The notes beneath the pieces were generated by a model. The model had not been told where the DNA came from, did no database searches, and was given only the letters and a program-made list of their open reading frames with translations. A stretch of 64,000 nucleotides of DNA from an uncultured Myxococcales bacterium (GTDB lineage: Bacteria > Myxococcota_A > UBA9042 > DTJE01): NCBI GenBank assembly GCA_903936705.1, contig CAIZWN010000051.1:155857-219856 (forward strand), read 5' to 3'. Of this stretch, positions 55,308 through 62,726 are shown one piece after another (within the stretch, counting starts at the first letter, position 1; the number at the start of each line of letters is the position of its first letter). Made by a program: the position numbers and the translations under genes.

Positions 55308-55696
55308 GGGCCCTGCTGGACACCCAGGTGTGGCTGTGGTGGCTGGAGGATTCACCCCGCCTCGGTCGGCATGCCCGCCAGGTGATGGCTGACCCCGCGA
55401 ATGAACTGTACCTGTCTGCGGCGAGTTCGTGGGAGATCGCCATCAAGTGCGCTCTAGGCAAGTTGTCGCTCCCCGAGACTCCCGAGCACTTTGTGCCTTC
55501 GCGCCTCATCCGCGACGGGATCCTGGGATTGGCGATCGACCACATCCACGCTCTGCGAGCCGGGACTCTTCCCCGGCACCACGGGGATCCGTTCGACCGC
55601 ATGCTGGTTGCCCAGGCGCAGGTCGAGAAACTATCGCTGATATCCGCGGACGAGAAGTTTGCGCTCTACGATGTGAAGGTCATCCCAGCCGGCTGA
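55304..55696 (+). CDS. vapC: VapC-type PIN-domain toxin
   Basis: A 130-residue PIN ribonuclease. Acidic active-site residues: D6 in LLDTQVWLWW, the Glu of SSWEIAIK (~residue 45), the Asp of DPFDRMLVAQAQ (~95) and the Asp of SADEKF (~115). Targets of such toxins are usually tRNA or rRNA. Encoded with its antitoxin by a start-stop overlap (ATGA). Confidence 0.93.
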   Translation: MRALLDTQVWLWWLEDSPRLGRHARQVMADPANELYLSAASSWEIAIKCALGKLSLPETPEHFVPSRLIRDGILGLAIDHIHALRAGTLPRHHGDPFDRMLVAQAQVEKLSLISADEKFALYDVKVIPAG

Positions 55697-55712
55697 AGCA
55701 AGGAGAACATTT

Positions 55713-56912
55713 ATGGAGTTTGGCGGACGCTGGGTGCTGAAGCACGTTCCCCAGCTGCTAGGAATCCTGCCTTACGCCTCGGCATGGGGCCTGCTATTGC
55801 GGTTCGAAGGTCAGACCATCCGCGTGATCGAGTCGCGCGGACGACGGGAGATCCGGATCGACCGGGAGGACCGATGCCAGCTCGCGCAGGTCATCCGGAA
55901 CTTCGATCTTTACTTCGAACTCTGCGAGGCGGCACTTGCGACCGCGCAGGACGACGGGTCCCGGGTCGTCGACCTCGGCATCCCCGCAATTCGCGGATGC
56001 CTTTGGCGACTGCAGCACGTGTCGGAGGCCCCCCGATTCGGACGGATCGTCCGGTGGATGCCCGATCGGATCGACATCCGGGACCGGTCGACCCGACGGG
56101 TGATCCGGATCTCCCACGCATCAGCGTTCTACCTGTACGACACGATGGAATCGTTTGATCACTACTTCGGGTCGGTCCGGCCGAGCACCGAGGACGAGGC
56201 CGGGGTCGCGCTTGACGTGGTCGACTTCTCGACGCCACGCCTCCAGTGGGTGGAGGGCTTCGGGGACTTCGAGGTATTCTGCCCCAGCCACGCCGAGCCG
56301 TTCCGGGTGTGCCTGGACTACCTGGAGCTGGCGCGCCTGTGTCCCGGGGACGTCGTGCTGGATCTTGGCTGCTATTCGGGGCTGACCGCGATCGCCTTCT
56401 CCAAGGCCGTCGGCCCCTCGGGTCGCGTAATCACCCTCGAGCCGGATCCCGTGAACCATCGCGCCGCACGGATGAACATCGAGTGCCACCGGAAGGCGAA
56501 CGGCCTGGACAACATCACCCTCCTGCCGTTGGCAGTTGCCGCCAGTTCCGGATTGATCGCGTTCAGCGAGGAAGGCAGCATGGGTTCCTCCACGCTGGAT
56601 GTGGTGGGCGCCGGACGGGGCCGCAGCGTGTCCGTCGAGTGCGTCTCGCTGGAGGAACTGTGCGCGCGTCAAAGGCTAGAGCGGGTAGACTTCGTCAAGA
56701 TGGACATCGAGGGATCCGAGGTGGACGTGATCCGCGCCGCCGCCGGTTTCCTGCAGGCGTTCCATCCCCGGATGGTCATCGAGCCGCACATGGTCCACGG
56801 CAGGCGAGCCGACCGCGTCATCATGCCCTGGCTTCAGCGGCACGGCTACGAGTGCCGACTTGTGGCCCAGACCGGCTACACCCTGCCGCTGGTCCTGGCG
56901 ACACCCGTATGA
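55713..56912 (+). CDS. FkbM-family methyltransferase with duplicated N-terminal module
   Basis: A 399-residue protein. ATG 55713 has AGGAGAACATT upstream. The C-terminal part (residues ~205-390) is an FkbM-type SAM-dependent methyltransferase: VVLDLGCYSGLTAI, VITLEPDP, and VDFVKMDIEGSEVDVI. The N-terminal ~190 residues contain two related copies of a segment with an IR-rich strand, then an aromatic LYF/HYF helix and VVD, at about residues 35-90 and 113-170. Such proteins methylate sugars or natural products. It is close behind the toxin gene but probably separate. Confidence 0.75.
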   Translation: MEFGGRWVLKHVPQLLGILPYASAWGLLLRFEGQTIRVIESRGRREIRIDREDRCQLAQVIRNFDLYFELCEAALATAQDDGSRVVDLGIPAIRGCLWRLQHVSEAPRFGRIVRWMPDRIDIRDRSTRRVIRISHASAFYLYDTMESFDHYFGSVRPSTEDEAGVALDVVDFSTPRLQWVEGFGDFEVFCPSHAEPFRVCLDYLELARLCPGDVVLDLGCYSGLTAIAFSKAVGPSGRVITLEPDPVNHRAARMNIECHRKANGLDNITLLPLAVAASSGLIAFSEEGSMGSSTLDVVGAGRGRSVSVECVSLEELCARQRLERVDFVKMDIEGSEVDVIRAAAGFLQAFHPRMVIEPHMVHGRRADRVIMPWLQRHGYECRLVAQTGYTLPLVLATPV

Positions 56913-57063
56913 CTACCCTCTCAACGGCGTGTAAGGCCCATCCCGAGCGCATCGTCAACGCACTCCGTTGCTCGCGATTCAACCCGCCGAATTCCCTTGA
57001 CGATTCCTGATGCGATTCCCGCCCTGGACCGTCAGTCGTTAGGATACCTGGGCGGAGGGGGCG

Positions 57064-58032
57064 ATGGACGAACGAGCCGGTCCTGGAGCGACGCCTGGGT
57101 ACCCGGAGTCGGGCAGGGAGGGAGGCGGGGAAGCGCCGGTCACCCGCCGAAGCCTTCTGGCGTGGCTGGGTAGGGCCTCGGTCCTGGGTCTGTTCTCGCC
57201 GGTCATCGACGCGTGTGTGCAGGCCTCCGGCACGAGGGGCCTGGATCTGGTGGCTGCTGCTGATTTCGGGGGCGGTGCCGATGCTGGACTCGACGGCGCC
57301 GGGGAACCCCGGGAGGACGTGGCGGCCGATGAGGCGCCGGCCGACACGGGGTCCACCGATACGGCCGATGAGACGCTCGCCGATGCGGCCGATGACGCGC
57401 CCGCCGACACGGGACCCTCCGATGCGGCCGGGGACGCCGCATCGACCCCCTGCGACCCTGCCTTTGCCCCCGGGTCCGACGCCTTGCCCGTTCCCCAGAA
57501 CTGGGGCGAGCGGACCGTCGATCGGCAGGATCTGGCGGCCCTCCTGGCCACCTGGCGCCTGACGATCGACGGCCTGGTGGACACCCCGCTCACCTTCGAC
57601 TTCTGCCAGTTGCGCGACCTCGGGCTGGTGGATCAGGTGACGGACTTCCACTGCGTCGAGGGCTGGGACGTCCTGGACGTCCCATGGAACGGCATCCCGC
57701 TTTCCCGCCTGCTGGACCTGGCGGGAGTGCGCCCCGAGGCCAGGTTCCTGAAGTTCACAAGCGTCGGCGGCAAGTACACCGAGTCCCTGCCTTTGGCCGT
57801 GGCCCGCGAGGCGCGGACGCTGCTGGCCGTGGGGATCGGCGGCAACACCCTGTCCCTCCGGCACGGTTTCCCGGTGCGGATCGTGGTTCCGCGGCTGTTC
57901 GGCTACAAGAATCCCAAGTACGTCACCCGCATCGAGGCCTCGGTCGTCGAACACGTGGGCTTCTGGCCCCGCGTCGGGTACACCGTGGCGGGCGAGGTCC
58001 AGCCTTCGCGCCTGCGGGAAGGGAAGTACTGA
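57064..58032 (+). CDS. Tat-exported molybdopterin oxidoreductase (sulfite-oxidase-type domain)
   Basis: A 322-residue exported protein. ATG 57064 has GGCGGAGG upstream. A Tat motif (TRRSLLAWLG) is followed by a Cys in DACVQAS that may be a lipobox, then a ~75-residue Asp/Ala/Thr-rich linker. The C-terminal domain (residues ~150-320) is the oxidoreductase molybdopterin-binding type: the Mo-ligand Cys in DFHCVEGW, KYTESLP, and PRLFGYKNPKYVTRIE. No heme or dimer domain follows, as in YedY-like proteins. Electron partner unknown. Confidence 0.85.
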   Translation: MDERAGPGATPGYPESGREGGGEAPVTRRSLLAWLGRASVLGLFSPVIDACVQASGTRGLDLVAAADFGGGADAGLDGAGEPREDVAADEAPADTGSTDTADETLADAADDAPADTGPSDAAGDAASTPCDPAFAPGSDALPVPQNWGERTVDRQDLAALLATWRLTIDGLVDTPLTFDFCQLRDLGLVDQVTDFHCVEGWDVLDVPWNGIPLSRLLDLAGVRPEARFLKFTSVGGKYTESLPLAVAREARTLLAVGIGGNTLSLRHGFPVRIVVPRLFGYKNPKYVTRIEASVVEHVGFWPRVGYTVAGEVQPSRLREGKY

Positions 58033-58064
58033 CGCGCTCTACGCCCGTCCTACCCGAAAACCCC

Positions 58065-58166
58065 ATGGCTCTGGAGTTAGAGGTTCTTGCGCTGCGGCAC
58101 CAACTGGCTATGTATCGCCGGAAAGGAGACCGACCGGGTATCCGGACGGCCGACCATATTCATGTC
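58065..58166 (+). pseudogene. Relic of a transposase/integrase N-terminus
   Basis: From ATG 58065 the frame reads MALELEVLALRHQLAMYRRK, then a Pro-Gly-Ile-Arg-Thr-Ala-Asp run; this matches the N-terminal ...LALRxQLxxLxR...SxADR region of integrase-core transposases. After about 30 codons the resemblance ends, and no catalytic part is present. It sits between two convergent genes and marks a lost insertion. Confidence 0.6.
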
Positions 58167-60281
58167 TCAACGATTCCTGGCGCAACGCAATCCTACGTCA
58201 CCGTAGTGATTTTCGGCTGACACCGGGAGGTACCGGTATTCCGAGAGCAGGTTCGCGGCAACCTGACCCATGCTTCCGCCACGCAACACGCGAAAACCTG
58301 TGAAGCTTAGGTTGGCGCAGTCATTGCAGGGTGTCGTGTATACATCGGCAAAAGTGTCGAGCGCCCATTCCCAGACGTTTCCAGCCATGTCCGCCTGCCC
58401 GTACTTCCCGTTCCCTAGCGGCTTCGTTCCTACGGGGATGTTATCCGTAATCCAGCACCCGTTGACGCCATCTCCGAAGCACATCTTCGTGCCGTCGACA
58501 TAGTAGCTCGCGTTCGTTTCATCGATCGTCGTCGATGTCGCCGGCACCGACCATGGGTATGCCCGTTGTTCATTCCCGCCCGCCGCCGCGTAGTTCCACT
58601 CGGCTTCAGTTGGCAACCGTCCGCCGTCCCAGGCGCAGAACGCAAACGCTTCGTACCAACTGATGCAGTTGATCGGCCGGTTCTCGTTCGATCCGGCGAC
58701 GTCCGTCCATGTCTGGAAATCCGGGTAGCACTTGACGGCCGCTGTCAGAACAGCAGTGTTCAGCGGCAGGTAAATGTCCCATGCCACGTCCCAACCGCTG
58801 CCGGCAATATTCGCGTTCGCCCCGCTGTTCGGTGCCGGAGGATTCGCCTGAGTGCCGCCGCCAGCCTCCACGAATGTCCTGAACCGTCCGACGGTCACCT
58901 CGTAAGTGTCCAGGCCATAGGTGCTGACCAGTGCAGGGAAATTCGGATTGTTGCTTCGGTCGAATGTCCCGCCGGGAACCTCGGTCGAATCGCAGCAACT
59001 GCCATCCTGTGCCGGGCCGCATGTGTGCGCCAGAGCGACACAACTGGCGTTCTCGCACTGTGCCGATATGCAGGTCTGGACTGGATCGCATCCCGGCCCC
59101 TCTCCGCACCTGCAGCCAAGCGTCGAGGTGCACGTTTCACCTGATCCGCACAGGCCGCAATCGGTGCAGTCAGCCTGGTTGGTTGCCGTACTGAAACTAC
59201 CGTCTGCGCAGGCGGCGCAGGTGCGATCCGTGCTGGCGGTCCCGTCAGCCACCACGTGGGATCCGGCCTCGCAGTCGGTCCATGCGGTGCAGTTTTTCAG
59301 GTTCGGTCCCGACGTATAGGTACCATCGGTGCATGCAGAACATTCGCGTTCTTCCGTTGCCGAAGGCGTGTTGATCATGCGGGTGCCAGCCTCGCAATTC
59401 GCCCACGCTGCGCAGTCGGTTGCGTTCGTCGTGGTGCTGACGGTCCCGGCTTCGCAGGCCGCACATGTCCGGTCTGCAATGGCGCTCCCGGTTGTCGCCA
59501 CGTACTGCCCGGCCGTGCAGTCGGTCCACCCAGTGCAATCAGCGGCGTTGCTGACGGTGCTGAAACCGTCTACACATATTGTGCAACTGCGATTCCCTGT
59601 AGCGGACCCCTCGGCCGATACGTAGGAACCGGCTTCGCACGCCGTCCATGTCGTGCAATCGGCCTCGTTTGCTTCGGCCGTGAAACTTCCTGTCGCGCAA
59701 GCGGTGCAGGTCCGTTCCTGGGTTGCCGAAGGCGATTTGTCCACGTGCGTGCCCGCCTCGCATGCAGCCCATGGTGCGCAATCGGCCGCGTTCGTTTCAA
59801 CGCTGAATTTCCCGGCTTCGCACGATGTGCACACCCGGTCGGCAGTCGCGCTTCCTGGCGTCGTAACATGCTGTCCTGCTGCGCAGTCGGTCCACTCGCC
59901 GCAATCGGCGGCGTTCGTCGTGGCGCTGAACTTCCCGTCACCGCACGCCGCGCACGCCCTGTCGGCAGTCGCGCTACCTGCTGTCACCACATACTTTCCG
60001 GCCGTGCAGTCGGTCCACCCGGCGCATTCGGCCGCGTTCGTTTCAACGCTGAATTTCCCGGCTTCGCACGCCGTGCACACCCGGTCGGCGTTCGCGCTGC
60101 CCGGCGTCGCCACGTACTGCCCGGCTGCGCATATGGTCCACGGCGTGCAATTGGCTGCATCAGTTGCGGCGCTGAACTGTCCGTCTGCGCACGGGTCGAC
60201 TGTGCCAGTCCCAGCGCTGCTCCCGCACGCGACGATTCCATGAAACAGGATGACAGCAAACACCTTGCGCGACAGCATCAT
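58167..60281 (-). CDS. Lipoprotein with TNFR/ephrin-like Cys repeats and an FGE-sulfatase domain
   Basis: A 704-residue lipoprotein. ATG 60281 (or 60278) has GGGGGTGAAT upstream; the signal peptide ends IVAC. Residues ~35-385 are eight to nine units of ~39 residues, core CxACEAGKFSVETNAADC, then WTDCxAGxYVxTxGSATADRxC, resembling ephrin-receptor/TNFR-type repeats. A short Cys-rich bridge follows. The C-terminal ~260 residues are a formylglycine-generating-enzyme-like domain: VPGGTFDRS, NCISWYEAFAFCAWDGGRLPTEAEWNYAA (in parts), WEWALDTF and a GLRCAR close. Many FGE-like domains on surface proteins are ligand-binding rather than catalytic. Function unknown. Confidence 0.85.
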   Translation of the reverse strand: MMLSRKVFAVILFHGIVACGSSAGTGTVDPCADGQFSAATDAANCTPWTICAAGQYVATPGSANADRVCTACEAGKFSVETNAAECAGWTDCTAGKYVVTAGSATADRACAACGDGKFSATTNAADCGEWTDCAAGQHVTTPGSATADRVCTSCEAGKFSVETNAADCAPWAACEAGTHVDKSPSATQERTCTACATGSFTAEANEADCTTWTACEAGSYVSAEGSATGNRSCTICVDGFSTVSNAADCTGWTDCTAGQYVATTGSAIADRTCAACEAGTVSTTTNATDCAAWANCEAGTRMINTPSATEERECSACTDGTYTSGPNLKNCTAWTDCEAGSHVVADGTASTDRTCAACADGSFSTATNQADCTDCGLCGSGETCTSTLGCRCGEGPGCDPVQTCISAQCENASCVALAHTCGPAQDGSCCDSTEVPGGTFDRSNNPNFPALVSTYGLDTYEVTVGRFRTFVEAGGGTQANPPAPNSGANANIAGSGWDVAWDIYLPLNTAVLTAAVKCYPDFQTWTDVAGSNENRPINCISWYEAFAFCAWDGGRLPTEAEWNYAAAGGNEQRAYPWSVPATSTTIDETNASYYVDGTKMCFGDGVNGCWITDNIPVGTKPLGNGKYGQADMAGNVWEWALDTFADVYTTPCNDCANLSFTGFRVLRGGSMGQVAANLLSEYRYLPVSAENHYGDVGLRCARNR

Positions 60282-60668
60282 GACATTCACCCCCAAGACC
60301 ACTGCATCAACAATCCAAGGCCGTTAAGTCGAGGTTTCCGATTGCGACTTGCAGACTTCCCACATTGAATACAACTTGCGTCAGATTGTCTGAATGCGGA
60401 AGGTTTCTGTCAATGGTCGGTCATTCAAATATCGTCGATTCAGGTCCTTGATGATGGCAGATTCCCGACCGAGATTTACGTGCCTGGAACGCCATGTGCC
60501 CCAACGCTCCGATGTGACCCCAATAAGCCGATACTGACGTCGCGCAAGGCCTATTAACCTCTGCTACATCAAGGCCTTGCCGGGATGCAACCTTTCCGAA
60601 ATTAGCCCCGTCGTGGACACCCGGAGGATACTAACCAGGCGAACCACACCGACGATGGAGACGGGAAA
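60282..60668. promoter_or_regulatory. Divergent intergenic region with an inverted repeat
   Basis: 387 bases, less GC-rich than its surroundings, between the FGE lipoprotein and the FAAL gene. GCAAGGCC (60544-60551) and GGCCTTGC (60573-60580) form a perfect 8-base inverted repeat with a 21-base gap, placed ~90 bases before the FAAL start; it could be an operator. A GGAGG at 60630 is too far from the start at 60669 to serve it. Confidence 0.4.
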
Positions 60669-62726
60669 ATGGCCCAATCCTTGCCTCGCGACCTCGTTTC
60701 CCTACTGGACCTTCGGGCGCAGGAGGCGCCGGCCCGGATCGCCTACCGCTACCTGGGGGAAACCACCGGTCCGACGGAACTTTCCACGGAGGCCCTGCGC
60801 GACGGCGCCCGGGCGGTCGCGGCGCGCCTGGACACAGGTGGCCTTAGGGGCGAAAGGGTGCTGCTGCTGTATCCCCCGGGCCTGGACTTCATCACCGGCT
60901 TCCTGGGATGCTGCGTCGCCGGAGTGACGGCCGTGCCCGCCCCCCCGCCGAACCCGCTGAAGCCCAAGCGCAGCCTGGAACGGCTGATGACGATCGTGGA
61001 CAGCGCGAAGCCCCGGTGGGCGCTGACGACCTCCGCGGTCCTCGACGCCCTGCGGCCGGCCCTGGCGGAACTGCCGGCCTTCGACGCCCTGCGATGGATC
61101 GCCACCGACGTCCCGACACGGGGCCTGGTCCTGCCCGACATGGTCCCCGGGGACCCTGCGGACCTGGCGCTGATCCAGTACACGTCAGGTTCGACGTCCG
61201 ACCCGAAGGGCGCGGCCCTCAGCCAGGAAAACGTCCTGGCGAACATGGCCTACTTCGACGACGGCTGGGACCACGGCCCGGACACGGTCGCGGTGAACTG
61301 GCTACCGGCCTTCCACGACCTTGGCCTGATCTACGGAATCCTGACCCCCCTGTGGCGGGGCTTCACGGCCCTGCAGATGTCGCCCATCGACGTGATCCAG
61401 AAGCCCTTCAGCTGGCTGGCGGCCATCTCGCGAAACCGCGCTACCCACAGTTGCGGCCCGAATTTCATCTACGACCTGTGCACGCGGAAGGTCACCAACC
61501 CCGACCTGGCGACCCTGGACCTGGGGTCCTGGCGCATGGCCCTGACCGCGGCGGAACCGGTCCGTGCCGAGACCATGGACCGGTTCGTGGAGCGCTTCGA
61601 ACCCGTCGGCTTCCGGCGCCGCACCTTCTGCCCGGGCTTCGGCCTGTCCGAGGGGACTTGCAAGGTCGTGGCCCTCCCGTGCGACGAGGACCCGATCGTC
61701 CTGGCCCTGCGGGCCGACCGACTGGAACAGCACGAGGTGGTGCAGGCCCCGCCAGGCCCCGGCACGCGCACCGTGGTGGGATGCGGCCGGCCCGGGCGCG
61801 ATGTCCGGGTCGAAATCGTCGATCCCGACACCTCGACGCGGCTGCCGGGCGGCCGCGTCGGCGAGGTATGGGTCGCGGGCCACGGGGTTGCCCACTCCTA
61901 CTGGGACCAGCCCCAGGCGACGGCGGACCTCCTGCAGGCCCGCATCCAGGGCGGGGACGACACGCCGCACCTGCGCACCGGCGACCTGGGCTTCATGCAC
62001 CAGGAGCAACTGTTCATCACCGGGCGCATCAAGGACCTGATCATCATCCGGGGAACGAACCACTATCCCCAGGACATCGAGTCCACCGTGCAGGACGCCC
62101 ACCCGAACATCCGGGCCGGCTGCTGCGCGGCGTTTTCGTTCGAAGAGGACGTGGAAGAGCGCCTGGCCGTCGTCGTGGAGGTCGAGCGCCGGGTCCGGGA
62201 CACCTGGACCGTCGGCGGCGAGCGACGATCGGTCGAGCCCTCCCCGCGGCTGCCGCCCGCCCCCGGGATCTTCCTGGCCCAGGAGGTCGCTGCGGCCATC
62301 ACGCGGGCCGTGTCCGAGGTCCACGGTTTGAAGGCCCACCGCCTGGTCCTGATCCAGGCGGGGACGATTCCCAAGACCACCAGCGGAAAGATCCAGCGCC
62401 AGGCCTGCAAGCGGGCGCTGTTCGCAGACCGCCTGGCCCTCCTGGAGACCGAGGTCGAGGCGGCCCGGCCCCTGGAACCGGATCCGCGGGACGTCCTGCG
62501 AGACAAGGTCGTCGCCATCGTTTCCGAGATCTCGGGGATTCCCCGGGAACAGATCCTCCCGCGCGTGTCCCTGCACAGCATGGGCATCGACTCGCTTACG
62601 GGCGTGAACATCGCCTACGAACTGGGGTTGCTGACGGGACGCGACGTGCCGTCCTGGGTTTTGGCCGAGCACGACACGATCGACAAGCTGGTCGACTACG
62701 TCCTTTCTCTGGGAGGCGCCCGATGA
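60669..62726 (+). CDS. Fatty acyl-AMP ligase fused to an acyl carrier protein
   Basis: A 685-residue FAAL-ACP protein. ATG 60669 follows a GATGGAGACGGG site. The adenylating domain (residues ~1-580) has the P-loop YTSGSTSDPKGAALS, NWLPAFHDLGLIYG, PGFGLSEGTCKVVAL and GRIKDLIIIRG, and its IPKTTSGKIQR Lys. The C-terminal ~80 residues are an acyl carrier protein with S642 in MGIDSLTG. Such proteins activate a free fatty acid and load it on their own carrier protein without CoA. The next gene overlaps by four bases and encodes a condensing enzyme that could use the acyl chain. Confidence 0.94.
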   Translation: MAQSLPRDLVSLLDLRAQEAPARIAYRYLGETTGPTELSTEALRDGARAVAARLDTGGLRGERVLLLYPPGLDFITGFLGCCVAGVTAVPAPPPNPLKPKRSLERLMTIVDSAKPRWALTTSAVLDALRPALAELPAFDALRWIATDVPTRGLVLPDMVPGDPADLALIQYTSGSTSDPKGAALSQENVLANMAYFDDGWDHGPDTVAVNWLPAFHDLGLIYGILTPLWRGFTALQMSPIDVIQKPFSWLAAISRNRATHSCGPNFIYDLCTRKVTNPDLATLDLGSWRMALTAAEPVRAETMDRFVERFEPVGFRRRTFCPGFGLSEGTCKVVALPCDEDPIVLALRADRLEQHEVVQAPPGPGTRTVVGCGRPGRDVRVEIVDPDTSTRLPGGRVGEVWVAGHGVAHSYWDQPQATADLLQARIQGGDDTPHLRTGDLGFMHQEQLFITGRIKDLIIIRGTNHYPQDIESTVQDAHPNIRAGCCAAFSFEEDVEERLAVVVEVERRVRDTWTVGGERRSVEPSPRLPPAPGIFLAQEVAAAITRAVSEVHGLKAHRLVLIQAGTIPKTTSGKIQRQACKRALFADRLALLETEVEAARPLEPDPRDVLRDKVVAIVSEISGIPREQILPRVSLHSMGIDSLTGVNIAYELGLLTGRDVPSWVLAEHDTIDKLVDYVLSLGGAR

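Noticed and set aside
61302..62672. 456-residue minus-strand frame opposite the FAAL gene
   Set aside because: Antisense shadow caused by GC-rich codon use.
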